50,857 nucleotides of DNA from an uncultured Selenomonas sp. (GCA_902780535.1 CACZFT010000024.1:1-50857); one strand, 5' to 3'. Shown: positions 25,757-34,252, counted from the first letter of the stretch. Made by a program: numbers and translations. Notes: a model not told the origin generated them from the sequence alone.

Positions 25757-28083
25757 TTCTTCTTCCCTTCGGCCTTCTTCGCCTTTTCGGCTTTTTCTGC
25801 TTTCGCCGCCTTTTCGGCCGCGTCCTTTGCACTCTTCTTCGCGAGGCGTTCGCGCAGCTTCGCGAGCTCCTCGTTGATCGGGCTGCCCTCGCGCGTCTTG
25901 CAGTCATCGTTGCTGCAGTACGTCAGCGTGCGGCCGTTCTTGTAGTGATGCTTCAGCAGGAAGGAACCGCACTCCGGGCACTTGTCCTGAAGCGGCGTGT
26001 CCCATGTCGTATAGTCGCAATCCGGGTAGTTCTTGCAGCCGTAGAACGTGCGGCCGCGGCGCGTCTTGCGCTCGACGATGGCGCCGCCGCATTTCGGGCA
26101 CTTGACGCCCGTATCCTTGAGCAGCGGCTTCGTGTTGCGGCACTCGGGGAAGCCTGGGCACGCGAGGAACTTGCCGAAGCGCCCCTGCTTGACGACCATG
26201 AGGCGGCCGCATTTCTCGCAGCGCACATCCGAGACCTCGACGGGCAGCTCGACATGGCCGATGGCCTCGTCCGCCTTTTCGAGCGTCTGCTCGAACGGAT
26301 CGTAGAACTCGCGCAGCAGGTCGTTCTTCCTGACCTTGCCGTCTGCAATCTCATCGAGTTCGTTTTCGAGGTTTGCCGTGAACTTCACATCAACGATTTT
26401 CTTGAAGTATTCCTCGAGCATGTCGAGCACGAGGAAACCGAGCTCCGTCGGCTGGAAATGCTTGTCCACGCGCTGGACGTAGCCGCGCGCCTGGATCGTC
26501 TCGATGATCGGCGCGTACGTGCTCGGACGGCCGATTTCCTTTTCTTCGAGCGTCTTGACGAGCGAGGCGTCATTGTAGCGCGGCGGCGGCTCCGTAAAAT
26601 GCTGCTGCGGATCGACGCTCGCAGTGACGAGTTCGTCGCCCTCTTCGAGGTCTGGCAGCAGGACGTCCTTCTCTTTCTTCGCCTGATCCGCGCCTGCATA
26701 GACGGCCGTGAAGCCTGCGAATTTCAGGCGGGAACCATTCGATTTGAGCTGGCAGCGGTCACCTGCGGCAATCGTGACGCTCATCGTGTCGTAGACGGCC
26801 GGCGTCATCTGGCTGGCCGCGAAGCGCTGCCATACGAGGCGATAGAGTTTCGCCTGCTCTTTCGTCAGATACGGCTCGACAGCATCCGGCGTGTTGCGGA
26901 TGGACGTCGGACGGATGGCCTCGTGCGCGTCCTGCGCCTTCTTGCCCGCCGCATAGATGTTCGGCTTTTCCGGCACGTAGTCCGCACCGAGCGTTTCCAC
27001 GAGGTATTCTTTCGCCTCGCCCTGCGCAATCTCCGAGATGCGCGTCGAGTCCGTGCGCATGTACGTGATGAGACCCTGACGGCCGCTCTTGCCGAGCTCG
27101 ACGCCTTCATAGAGCTGCTGTGCGAGCATCATCGTCTTGCGCGACGTATAGCCGAGCTTGCGCGCGGCATCCTGCTGCATCGAGCTCGTCGTGAACGGGG
27201 CCGACGGGCGGCGCTTGCGCTGGCTCTTCTTGACAGCAGAGACCGAAAGCGTCGCTTTCTTGAGCTCGGTTGCGATAGTCTGCGCGGCCTTCTCATCGTG
27301 CAGAACGAAGTTCTTGCCGTCTTCTTCGTGAATCGCGAGCTTCTTGCCGTCGACAACTGCGAGATCGGCGGCAAACATCGCCGAGCGCCCCTTGCGGAGC
27401 TTCATGCCGACCGTCCAGTATTCCTCGGACTCGAATGCCTGGATTTCCTTTTCGCGGTCGCAGATGAGCTTGACCGTGACCGACTGTACGCGGCCGGCCG
27501 AGAGGCCCTTGCGAATTTTGCGCCAGAGGAGCGGACTCAGCTTGTAGCCGACAATGCGGTCGAGCATGCGGCGCGCCTGCTGCGCGTCGACGCGATCCAT
27601 GTTGATGGGGCGCGGCTCCTTGACAGCGGCCTGGATGGCCGGCTTCGTGATTTCGTTGAAGACGATGCGGCAGTCCGTCGTCGGGTCGATGCCGAGGATG
27701 TGCCATGCGATGGCCTCGCCCTCGCGGTCGGGGTCGCTTGCGAGGTAGATTTTCGAAGCGTTCTTCGCATCTTTCTTGAGCGCCTTGATGAGGTCGCCCT
27801 TGCCACGGATGTTGATGTATTTCGGCGCGAAGTCGTTGTCGACGTCGATGCCGAACTGGCTCTTCGGCAAGTCGCGCAGATGACCCATCGAGGCGCGCAC
27901 CATGTATTTGCGGCCAAGGTATTTCTCGATGGTCTTGGCCTTGGCTGGCGACTCGACGACGACGAGCGTCTTCTTCGTCGCCGCCCGTTTCTTCGTCGCC
28001 TTTTTCGCAGGCTTTTTTGCAGTTTTCTTGACGGTGGCGGTTTCTTTTTCGGTTTCTTCTATCTTTTCTGCTGTAGCAGGCAC
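25753..28083 (-). CDS. topA: DNA topoisomerase I (GTG start)
   Basis: Type IA topoisomerase that relaxes negative supercoils. The GTG start at 28083 has AAGGGAG seven bases upstream. A Thr/Lys/Ala-rich N-terminal extension of about 38 residues ([20 protein letters not shown]) precedes the Toprim domain ([18 protein letters not shown]). The active-site tyrosine is Y341 in [14 protein letters not shown]. Three C-terminal Cys4 zinc ribbons follow (CEKC...C, CPKC...C, CPEC...C), then a second Ala/Lys-rich tail. At 776 residues it is longer than the roughly 690 of Bacillus because of these extensions. It starts five bases after the dprA stop. Confidence 0.97.
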   Translation of the reverse strand: MPATAEKIEETEKETATVKKTAKKPAKKATKKRAATKKTLVVVESPAKAKTIEKYLGRKYMVRASMGHLRDLPKSQFGIDVDNDFAPKYINIRGKGDLIKALKKDAKNASKIYLASDPDREGEAIAWHILGIDPTTDCRIVFNEITKPAIQAAVKEPRPINMDRVDAQQARRMLDRIVGYKLSPLLWRKIRKGLSAGRVQSVTVKLICDREKEIQAFESEEYWTVGMKLRKGRSAMFAADLAVVDGKKLAIHEEDGKNFVLHDEKAAQTIATELKKATLSVSAVKKSQRKRRPSAPFTTSSMQQDAARKLGYTSRKTMMLAQQLYEGVELGKSGRQGLITYMRTDSTRISEIAQGEAKEYLVETLGADYVPEKPNIYAAGKKAQDAHEAIRPTSIRNTPDAVEPYLTKEQAKLYRLVWQRFAASQMTPAVYDTMSVTIAAGDRCQLKSNGSRLKFAGFTAVYAGADQAKKEKDVLLPDLEEGDELVTASVDPQQHFTEPPPRYNDASLVKTLEEKEIGRPSTYAPIIETIQARGYVQRVDKHFQPTELGFLVLDMLEEYFKKIVDVKFTANLENELDEIADGKVRKNDLLREFYDPFEQTLEKADEAIGHVELPVEVSDVRCEKCGRLMVVKQGRFGKFLACPGFPECRNTKPLLKDTGVKCPKCGGAIVERKTRRGRTFYGCKNYPDCDYTTWDTPLQDKCPECGSFLLKHHYKNGRTLTYCSNDDCKTREGSPINEELAKLRERLAKKSAKDAAEKAAKAEKAEKAKKAEGKKK

Positions 28084-28087
28084 GTCA

Positions 28088-29194
28088 TCACTCCCTTTTC
28101 GCGCGCATGTATCCGTGCGTATCATTTTCCTCGACGAGGCCCTTGAGCTCCATCTGCAGGAGCACGAATGAGAGGCTCGCGGCGTCGCCGCCATCGAGGC
28201 TCACGATGATCTCGTCAATCGTGAGCGGATGTTCATAGGAAAGAATCTGATACACCGCGCGCTCTTCCTTGCTCATGGCTGGTGCTTTCTGTTTCGGCTT
28301 CTTCGGCGGATCGACGCCGTATTCTTCGAGCACGTCCGCCGCGCTCGTCACGAGCTTCGCCCCCTGCTGGATCAGCCGGTGACATCCCATGCTCGTCGGC
28401 GAGTAGATGCTGCCGGGCACGGCGAAGACGTCGCGCCCTTCCTGCACCGCCATGCCCGCTGTGATCAGCGACCCGCTCTTTTCCGCGGCCTCGATGACGA
28501 TAACGCCGCGCGAGAGGCCGCTGATGATGCGGTTGCGTGCAGGAAAGAACGCGGGCAGCGGCGGCGTGCCGGGCGCATACTCCGAAAGCACGGCGCCGGA
28601 TTCCGCGATCTCTGCGAGCAGGCGGCGGTTCTCGGGCGGATAGGCGACATCAACACCGCAGCCGAGCACGGCGACCGTGCGGCCAGCCGCGAGCGCACCC
28701 TTGTGCGAAGCGCTGTCGATGCCGCGCGCCGCGCCGCTCACGACCGTGAAACCGGCACGCGCGAACGTTTCGGCAAATGACTTCGCAACGCCCTCGCCAT
28801 AGCGGCTGAAGCGGCGCGAGCCGACCATCGCGAGGCACTGCGCATCGGGGATGAGCGTGCCGCGATAGTAGAGCAGCGCCGGCGGGCTGAAGATTTCCGC
28901 GAGAACGGGCGGATAATCGTCATCGCCGAGCGCCGTCATGCGGATGCTGCCGCGCTCGCACGTTTCGAGAATCTGCGCTTCATATGCTTCCGCACCTTTC
29001 TGCGCCTTCTGCACATCGCGCGCGAGCTTTGGCGGCAGGCCGTGCTGCGCAAAGGCTTCCGCTGGCGCATGAAGCGCTGCGCGCGCCGAACCAAAGGCCT
29101 CGCGGAGCTTCCCCGCTGCCGCGCTGCCGATGCCGTTCACGCGCAAGAGCGCCGCAAGAGCCAGATGCTCCGCCTGGCGTTCCTCTTCTTCCAT
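28088..29194 (-). CDS. dprA: DNA-processing protein DprA
   Basis: DprA loads RecA on incoming single-stranded DNA during natural transformation. The 368-residue protein has an N-terminal helix-hairpin-helix/SAM-like part and the Rossmann-like core with MVGSRRFSRYG, VSGAARGIDSASHKGAL, GCGVDVAYPPENRRL and NRIISGLSRGVIVIEA. A C-terminal winged-helix-like region (YQILSYEHPLTIDEIIVSL) closes it. The ATG at 29194 is chosen for the GGAAGGAG eight bases upstream. It heads the dprA-topA-trmFO-hslVU run. No other competence gene is in view. Confidence 0.95.
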   Translation of the reverse strand: MEEEERQAEHLALAALLRVNGIGSAAAGKLREAFGSARAALHAPAEAFAQHGLPPKLARDVQKAQKGAEAYEAQILETCERGSIRMTALGDDDYPPVLAEIFSPPALLYYRGTLIPDAQCLAMVGSRRFSRYGEGVAKSFAETFARAGFTVVSGAARGIDSASHKGALAAGRTVAVLGCGVDVAYPPENRRLLAEIAESGAVLSEYAPGTPPLPAFFPARNRIISGLSRGVIVIEAAEKSGSLITAGMAVQEGRDVFAVPGSIYSPTSMGCHRLIQQGAKLVTSAADVLEEYGVDPPKKPKQKAPAMSKEERAVYQILSYEHPLTIDEIIVSLDGGDAASLSFVLLQMELKGLVEENDTHGYMRAKRE

Positions 29195-29319
29195 CCGCAA
29201 CACTCCTTCCCGCTCCATCTGGCATCCGAAATTCTGACACCGTGCAATATAACACTATAACAGTTACCTACTATACAGAAAAGAACGTAAATCTGCAACC
29301 CTTTCTTCAAAAACGAGAA

Positions 29320-29353
29320 AACTTCCGCAGGTTTTATCGCACCCGCGGAAGTC
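29320..29353 (-). terminator. Intrinsic terminator after folB
   Basis: ACTTCCGC (29321-29328) pairs with GCGGAAGT (29345-29352), followed on the minus strand by TTTTCTCGTTTTT. It shares the 16-base string ATCGCACCCGCGGAAG with the hslU terminator near 22430. Nothing else is seen in the 29195-29389 gap except a possible weak AT-rich dprA promoter. Confidence 0.7.
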
Positions 29354-29389
29354 TTTCCGTGCTGGTTGTTTTGTTGTACAGGGGCTGAT

Positions 29390-29749
29390 TTAAGCGTGGC
29401 GCGTGACCGAGACCTCGACATAGTCGAGCGAGCCCGAAATCGGCACGTTCGGCTTGCGGACGGTCGTCGTCACGGCGGCATAATGCGAATACTTCTTCAG
29501 CAGCTTGTCGCCGATGTGGCCGCAGAGTGCCGAGAGCGTCGTGAAACGCTTGTTCTCCGTCACGTCCTTCACGATGTCATAGACGGCAGCGACGTCGACG
29601 CCATCTTTGATGTCATCCGTATCGCAGACGGTGTCGTCCTTCGTCTCGACCGTCACATCGAGATAGAATTTCTGTCCCTGTTCACGCTCGTACTCATAGT
29701 AGCCGTGAAACCCATAAAACATCATGTTCTTGATACTGGCTGTTGCCAT
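29390..29749 (-). CDS. folB: Dihydroneopterin aldolase FolB
   Basis: FolB converts dihydroneopterin to 6-hydroxymethyl-dihydropterin in folate synthesis. The 119-residue protein shows the family pattern IKNMMFYGFHGYYEYEREQGQKFYLDV, with the conserved FxGxHGxxxxExxxGQ core. It continues with VAAVYDIVKDV and ends with VRKPNVPISGSLDYVEVSVTR (KP.AP-like). ATG 29749 lies eight bases after GGGAG. No other fol gene is adjacent; it appears as a single gene with its own terminator. Confidence 0.93.
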   Translation of the reverse strand: MATASIKNMMFYGFHGYYEYEREQGQKFYLDVTVETKDDTVCDTDDIKDGVDVAAVYDIVKDVTENKRFTTLSALCGHIGDKLLKKYSHYAAVTTTVRKPNVPISGSLDYVEVSVTRHA

Positions 29750-29808
29750 TCTGATCACTCCCATGCAGAAAATTCTTTACTATATTTGTCTTATTCGCGA
29801 CATACCGA

Positions 29809-29841
29809 GAAAATCCTCCCAAGCACAGGATTTTCTTTTTT
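29809..29841 (+). terminator. Plus-strand hairpin and T-run between folB and the micro-ORF
   Basis: GAAAATCCT / AGGATTTTC (29809-29817 / 29827-29835) is a perfect stem followed on the plus strand by six T. No plus-strand gene lies upstream, so it may stop antisense transcription from the folB side and insulate the micro-ORF promoter. On the minus strand it would be a leader hairpin for folB. Confidence 0.55.
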
Positions 29842-29852
29842 GGTTCCATGCC

Positions 29853-29881
29853 TTGCGCGATATTCCTCCGGCCGCTACAAT
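29853..29881 (+). promoter_or_regulatory. Sigma-A promoter of the 25-residue micro-ORF
   Basis: TTGCGC (29853-29858) and TACAAT (29876-29881) stand 17 bases apart on the plus strand, followed by a good ribosome-binding site and a short ORF at 29914. Confidence 0.7.
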
Positions 29882-29913
29882 AAGATAGAAGGAAATCGAA
29901 AGGAGCTGATCCA

Positions 29914-29991
29914 ATGGGAGACGTTTTCATGGTCGTGCTGATCTTCCTGATGATCTCGTACGCATTCTGGGATGAACTGTTTACGAACTAA
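29914..29991 (+). CDS. 25-residue single-helix membrane microprotein
   Basis: An ATG eight bases after AAGGAG opens a 25-codon frame. The peptide begins MGDVF, has a hydrophobic core at about residues 6-18 (VVLIFLMISYAFW) and ends DELFTN with an acidic C-terminus. That is the layout of a small single-pass membrane protein. It has its own sigma-A promoter 33 bases upstream and lies between oppositely oriented genes, so it is not a relic of a neighbour. Function unknown; no family recognised. Confidence 0.65.
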   Translation: MGDVFMVVLIFLMISYAFWDELFTN

Positions 29992-30015
29992 AAAGAGAGG
30001 AGGCCGAAGGCCTCC
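29990..30015 (-). terminator. Intrinsic terminator after the NlpC/P60 gene
   Basis: GGAGGCC-GAA-GGCCTCC (29999-30015), followed on the minus strand by TCTCTTTTT. It lies 27 bases past the hydrolase stop codon and just after the convergent micro-ORF's stop. Confidence 0.8.
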
Positions 30016-30041
30016 CCAAAATGCAGTAGAAGTTTTCTTTT

Positions 30042-30707
30042 TTACATGACACGACGTGCGCCGATGTAGCACGAGCCCCAATAAGAGCTGTACAGGGACG
30101 CGATGGAGACGCCGCTGCTCGAAGCTGCATTGATGAAATTGCCATCTCCGAGATAGATGCCGACGTGAGACGGACCCGCTTCATACGTCGAGAAGAAGAC
30201 GAGGTCGCCAGGCACGAGCTCTGCCGTCGAGACGGAATATCCGCACTCATACTGTGCATCCGCCGTGCGCGGCAGGTAGATGCCCGCATTCGCGAAGACA
30301 TAGCGCACGTAGCCGGAGCAATCGAAGCCGCTCGGCGTCGTCCCGCCAAAGACGTAGGGGACGCCGAGATACTGCATCGACTCTGCGACGACGCGACGTC
30401 CGATGCTGCTCGTCCCGCGGCTGACCTCCGGCATGGCCTTCCCGAGGAGAGCCGTGTACGTGGAGGGGCCGACGAGACCATCTGCATCGAGACCTCTCGT
30501 GACCTGGAATGCTTTTACCGCCTCAGCCGTAGCAGGACCGAAATCCCCATCAGCCGTGACATCGTAGCCGAGACTGGCCAATTGCCCTTGGATCTCCGCT
30601 ACATCGCTGCCCTGGTCACCGACACGGAAGGCCGAAGCCCCGCAGATGGCAGTGAACCAGCACAGCAGGATCGTGGTGAGCGCAAACATGCGCAGTGCTT
30701 TACTCAA
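30042..30707 (-). CDS. Secreted NlpC/P60 peptidoglycan endopeptidase with PG-binding domain
   Basis: A 221-residue exported wall hydrolase. Residues 1-26 form a signal peptide (cleavage near ASA-FR). Residues about 30-90 form a peptidoglycan_binding_1 domain (VAEIQGQLASLGYDVTADG, FGPATAEAVKAFQ). Residues 105-221 form the NlpC/P60 papain-like domain with catalytic C130 in FDCSGYV, H181 in GPSHVGIY and a likely polar third residue near N193. It probably cuts stem peptides (family knowledge). The start is TTG at 30707 after GAGGAG; ATG 30689 is the alternative. A c-di-AMP riboswitch directly upstream ties expression to wall and osmotic status. Confidence 0.93.
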   Translation of the reverse strand: MSKALRMFALTTILLCWFTAICGASAFRVGDQGSDVAEIQGQLASLGYDVTADGDFGPATAEAVKAFQVTRGLDADGLVGPSTYTALLGKAMPEVSRGTSSIGRRVVAESMQYLGVPYVFGGTTPSGFDCSGYVRYVFANAGIYLPRTADAQYECGYSVSTAELVPGDLVFFSTYEAGPSHVGIYLGDGNFINAASSSGVSIASLYSSYWGSCYIGARRVM

Positions 30708-30725
30708 AAAGCCACTCCTCTCTCT

Positions 30726-30862
30726 ATTCGCCTACGAGGTTAGCTGCCGGGTTCGGGTAGAGAAGACCACCCGCGCTCTCACCGTTGCGTTTCGGCGCCC
30801 CGGTGAAAGCGTTCACCCCAAAATCATTTGGTTCCCCCGCTCCTGGGCTGGATTCGGCTTCC
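30726..30862 (-). ncRNA. c-di-AMP riboswitch (ydaO/yuaA class)
   Basis: Minus-strand leader with the conserved blocks of this class in order: GCCGAATCCAG, GGGGAACCAAAT, TTGGGGTGAAC, then CTCTACCCGAACCCG, GCAGCTAACCTCGTAGGCG. It ends about 20 bases before the TTG start of the wall hydrolase, with no terminator between, so control may act on ribosome access (inference). In the known class c-di-AMP binding turns the downstream gene off, and wall hydrolases are frequent targets. Confidence 0.9.
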
Positions 30863-30973
30863 TTATATAAAACCCATATCTACTACAGCAGGATTGCTGT
30901 GGTATTCTATCTTCCTGTCAATCCGTTGATGAATTCCCCGCTTTCATTTCCTTTCCAGAAAACGGCCTGACAT

Positions 30974-31001
30974 AAAATCAAGGCTGCCACATGACAGCCT
31001 T
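30974..31001 (-). terminator. Terminator after rnpB
   Basis: AAGGCTG / CAGCCTT (30980-30986 / 30995-31001) with an eight-base loop, followed on the minus strand by GATTTTATG. It separates rnpB from the hydrolase leader. Confidence 0.65.
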
Positions 31002-31020
31002 GTCTTTTCCGTGTCAAATA

Positions 31021-31367
31021 CAAGCAGTCAATAAGCCGAGTTCTGTTCCGCTTGCGCGGTGACAATCATTTATCTAGAACGTACGTTGCCGCACGTCTCA
31101 AGCGACGCAACCCGGAAGGTCGGCGGGCAGCCTCAACCCTTCCCTATTCGGTCTTGCTCCATGTGGGGTTTGCCAAGCCAGACAGTCACCTGCCTGCTGG
31201 TGCGCTCTTGCCGCACCTTTCCACCCTTGCCTGGCATGCCAGGCGGTCTCCTTCTCTATGGCACTTTCCCTGGGGTCACCCCCGCTGGACGTTATCCAGC
31301 ACACTGCCCTGCGGAGCCCGGACTTTCCTCATCTGCCATTCGGCAGCCGCGATTGTCTTGACTACTT
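31021..31367 (-). ncRNA. rnpB: RNase P RNA, bacterial class A
   Basis: The catalytic RNA that matures tRNA 5' ends. The minus strand carries GAGGAAAGTCCGGGCTCC near the 5' end (the conserved P4/J region) and the matching 3' block ACAGAACTCGGCTTA. The outer ends pair as AAGTAGTCAA with TTGACTGCTT to form helix P1, which sets the borders and gives about 347 nucleotides. A near-consensus promoter lies directly upstream and a terminator downstream. Confidence 0.95.
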
Positions 31368-31382
31368 ATATTAACGGAATTT

Positions 31383-31411
31383 ATTCTAGCACTTTCGTCG
31401 CACTCTGTCAA
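31383..31411 (-). promoter_or_regulatory. Strong sigma-A promoter of rnpB
   Basis: TTGACA (31411-31406), 17 bases, TAGAAT (31388-31383) with an extended TGC before the -10. The expected start falls about 7-10 bases from the P1 helix. Confidence 0.85.
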
Positions 31412-31439
31412 GGTCGTTACAATTTTCGGACAGATGACC

Positions 31440-31468
31440 TTTTCGCAGATGATTTTTTCGCGTATAAT
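31440..31468 (+). promoter_or_regulatory. Probable deoD promoter
   Basis: A perfect -10 TATAAT (31463-31468) with a weak -35 TTTTCG (31440-31445) at 17-base spacing, divergent from the rnpB promoter and 58 bases before deoD. Confidence 0.65.
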
Positions 31469-31525
31469 AGAGACATAACAAGAACAATTCCGTCATCCAG
31501 TATTTCAGAAAGAAGGAGTCATTTC

Positions 31526-32236
31526 ATGAGCACCCCGCATATCGCTGCTGAAAAAGGCCAGATTGCCGAGCGCATCCTGCTGCCGGGCGACCCGCTGCGC
31601 GCCAAGTACATCGCCGAGAACTTCCTCGACGGCGCCAAGGAATACACGCATGTCCGCAACATTCTCGGCTACACGGGCACGTACAAGGGCGTCCCCGTCT
31701 CCGTACAGGGCACGGGCATGGGCATTCCGTCCATCTCGATCTACGTCCACGAGCTCATCCACGAATACGGCTGCAAGAAGCTGTTCCGCGTCGGCACCTG
31801 CGGCGGCATGCATCCCGACGTACATCTGCGCGACGTGCTGATCGCGCAGGCGGCCACGACGGATTCCTCCATCATCCGCAACATCTTCGGCGGCAGCATC
31901 AACTTCGCGCCGATTGCGGACTTCAGCCTGCTCTCGAAAGCCGTCGAGAACACGAAGAAACTCGGCCTGCGCGCGACGGTCGGCAACATCATCTCCGTCG
32001 ACCGCTTCTACGATGACGAAATCGACAACGACAAGCTCCGCCAGTACGGCATCCTCGGCGTTGAGATGGAAGCCGCCGCACTCTACACGCTCGCGGCTGG
32101 CGCCCATGTCCAGGCGCTCGCACTCTTCACGGTCAGCGACCATCTGCTGACAGGCGAAGCCTGCTCGGCAGAGGAACGCCAGACGAGCTTCAACGATATG
32201 ATCAAGATTGCGCTCGAAACGGCGATTGAAGACTGA
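31526..32236 (+). CDS. deoD: Purine nucleoside phosphorylase DeoD
   Basis: Hexameric phosphorylase that splits purine (deoxy)nucleosides into base and (deoxy)ribose-1-phosphate. The 236-residue protein has the family's typical start [29 protein letters not shown] (PGDPLRA is the phosphate loop). It continues with [17 protein letters not shown], the nucleoside-binding [12 protein letters not shown] and the late VSDHLLTGE with the catalytic Asp. ATG 31526 lies eight bases after AAGGAG. It is a single gene closed by a strong terminator. Confidence 0.97.
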   Translation: MSTPHIAAEKGQIAERILLPGDPLRAKYIAENFLDGAKEYTHVRNILGYTGTYKGVPVSVQGTGMGIPSISIYVHELIHEYGCKKLFRVGTCGGMHPDVHLRDVLIAQAATTDSSIIRNIFGGSINFAPIADFSLLSKAVENTKKLGLRATVGNIISVDRFYDDEIDNDKLRQYGILGVEMEAAALYTLAAGAHVQALALFTVSDHLLTGEACSAEERQTSFNDMIKIALETAIED

Positions 32237-32260
32237 TTCTGTATCTATAAAACCACGCAA

Positions 32261-32305
32261 AACGCGAGGCACAACTTTTTTCACAGGTTGTGCCTCGCGT
32301 TTTTT
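32261..32305 (+). terminator. Intrinsic terminator after deoD
   Basis: A 12-15 base-pair stem (AACGCGAGGCACAAC with GTTGTGCCTCGCGTT) with an 11-base T-rich loop, followed by a T-run. Confidence 0.95.
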
Positions 32306-32417
32306 CATGCACCGATCTTTTCGTCCAAGCAAGTACAGGCTTATCTGCCATCCGTTTTTCATTGCAGTAATCCCAAAGACAATCCCACGGTTCATCCGAT
32401 TACATCACGCAAAGGAT

Positions 32418-32446
32418 TTGCTGTCCGTTTGATCCTGCGATAAAAT
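32418..32446 (+). promoter_or_regulatory. Promoter of the first AAA-ATPase/nuclease gene
   Basis: TTGCTG (32418-32423) and TAAAAT (32441-32446) at 17-base spacing, 39 bases before the start codon. Confidence 0.65.
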
Positions 32447-32485
32447 AGAGGAAGGAAAACCAGCAATATTCAGGAGGCGATTCCC

Positions 32486-34174
32486 ATGGAGAAAACGACG
32501 TCTTTCATTCCGATGCCGCTCGGCATCTCGGATTTTCCGACCCTTCGTGAGCGCGGTTGCTATTTCGTCGACAAGACGCACGTCATCCGCGATTTATACA
32601 CACGCCGTCACATGGTCACGCTCTTCACGCGCCCGCGCCGCTTCGGCAAGACCCTCACGCTTTCGATGATTGCATCCTTTTTCGACATCACGAAAAAAGA
32701 CCGCGTCCAAGAGCTTTTTGCAGGAACCACCATTGCCGACGATGCCGAAATGATGAAAGAAGCCGGCACGCGCCCCGTTGTTATGATCAGCCTGAAAGAT
32801 GTAACAGAGGCAACCCCTGACAGGATTCTTCGATTGCTCGGTATGCTGGTCAGCATGACCTACAAATCCTATGATTTTTTACTGAATGACAATTGTTTGA
32901 GCAATGACGAAAAAAAGATTTTTCAGCGTATTTTAGCAAATAAAGCCCAAAGAGAAGAACTAGCTCTGTCCGTCAAACTGCTGACAACTTTCCTTCACCG
33001 TTATTACGGCAAGCGCCCCATTCTTTTTATTGACGAATACGATGCCCCAATTCAATGTGCTTGGGAACACCATTGCTATGATGAAGTCATGTCTTTCTTT
33101 CGCCCTTTCTTTTCGAGCGCATTCAAAGACAATCCGTCACTTGACAGCGCTGTCCTGACCGGGGTCCTGCGCATCGCAAAAGAAAGCATTTTCAGCGGCC
33201 TCAACAATCTTGTCGTCTCGAGCGTTTTAAGCGGCGGATACCGGGATGCTTTCGGCTTCACCAAAGAAGAAGTCACGCTTCTTTCTCAAAAGCTCGGCTA
33301 CACCGACAAGCTCTCTGAACTCGCAGAATGGTACGATGGCTACAATTTTCAAGGCATTGAAATCTACAATCCATGGTCGGTGCTCAATTACTTCGACCAA
33401 GACTGCAAGCCGCGCGCATACTGGATGAACACGTCGAGCAACAGCATCCTGCATGACCTGCTCACACATGCTGACCGCCGCCGCTACGAGGAAATCGACC
33501 GCCTCATGAAAGGCGGCAGCATCGTGACGCCGCTCACGGATGGCATCATCTATCAAAACATCGGTGCCATGCGTACAGCGCTCTGGAGTGTCATGCTCTA
33601 CACCGGCTACCTCAAATGTACGGAAACGATGGATGAAGATGAGCTGCCGCAATACGTCCTCTCCATCCCGAACCATGAAATCCGCAGTGTCTATCGCACG
33701 GAAATCCTGCAAAGTCTTGATGATGGCACAGGCAATACGGAAGCCGCGCTCTATGACATGCTCCAAGCGATGATTACGGGCGACACGGCACTGTTTGAAG
33801 AAAATCTGCAAGACCTCCTACTGCGCAGCATGAGCTACCATGATACGGCAAAGACGCCCGAAGCGTTCTATCACGGCCTCATGCTCGGTTTCACGCTCTA
33901 CTACGAGCATCGCTACCGCACGCAGAGCAACCGTGAAAGCGGCTACGGCCGCTTCGACCTTGCGATGTTCCCGAAAAAAGCGAATCTCCCCGGCGTCCTT
34001 CTGGAGTTCAAAGCAGCAGAAACGCCGGACGCCCTCAGATCCTCAGCTGCTGAAGCCTTCACACAGATTGCCGACAAATCGTATCTCACCGAATTCCGAG
34101 CACAAAATGTCACGGATGTCTGGTGTTATGGCATTGCATTCTGCGGGAAACAGGTCATGATCAAAAATGCATAG
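32486..34174 (+). CDS. AAA-ATPase-like / PD-(D/E)XK nuclease family protein (copy 1)
   Basis: A 562-residue member of a widespread, often multicopy family that joins an AAA-ATPase-like domain to a PD-(D/E)XK nuclease-like domain; its biological role is unsettled. Visible marks are the start FVDKTHVI, Walker A RPRRFGKTLTLS, Walker B ILFIDEYDAPI, and the late nuclease core YGRFDLAMF...GVLLEFK. The start has AGGAGG eight bases upstream. Bases about 32790-33300 are visibly richer in A/T than the flanks, which hints at separate ancestry. A second copy lies at 47277-48944. It stands alone with its own promoter and terminator. Confidence 0.92.
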   Translation: MEKTTSFIPMPLGISDFPTLRERGCYFVDKTHVIRDLYTRRHMVTLFTRPRRFGKTLTLSMIASFFDITKKDRVQELFAGTTIADDAEMMKEAGTRPVVMISLKDVTEATPDRILRLLGMLVSMTYKSYDFLLNDNCLSNDEKKIFQRILANKAQREELALSVKLLTTFLHRYYGKRPILFIDEYDAPIQCAWEHHCYDEVMSFFRPFFSSAFKDNPSLDSAVLTGVLRIAKESIFSGLNNLVVSSVLSGGYRDAFGFTKEEVTLLSQKLGYTDKLSELAEWYDGYNFQGIEIYNPWSVLNYFDQDCKPRAYWMNTSSNSILHDLLTHADRRRYEEIDRLMKGGSIVTPLTDGIIYQNIGAMRTALWSVMLYTGYLKCTETMDEDELPQYVLSIPNHEIRSVYRTEILQSLDDGTGNTEAALYDMLQAMITGDTALFEENLQDLLLRSMSYHDTAKTPEAFYHGLMLGFTLYYEHRYRTQSNRESGYGRFDLAMFPKKANLPGVLLEFKAAETPDALRSSAAEAFTQIADKSYLTEFRAQNVTDVWCYGIAFCGKQVMIKNA

Positions 34175-34184
34175 ATGCGCATAC

Positions 34185-34228
34185 GAAAATCGGCCCTGCC
34201 GGCGAATGAGCTGGCAGAGCCGATTTTC
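34185..34228. terminator. Bidirectional terminator between convergent genes
   Basis: GAAAATCGGCCCTGCC pairs with GGCAGAGCCGATTTTC with one mismatch; A/T-rich sides serve both the ATPase gene (plus) and serA (minus). Confidence 0.8.
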
Positions 34229-34252
34229 ATATTTGAGGTGATTGCTTAATGG

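Noticed and set aside
30885..30930. TTGACA on the minus strand upstream of the c-di-AMP riboswitch as a -35 box
   Set aside because: No -10-like hexamer stands at 16-18 bases; the nearest TAGAAT is only six bases away. The riboswitch promoter is left unassigned.
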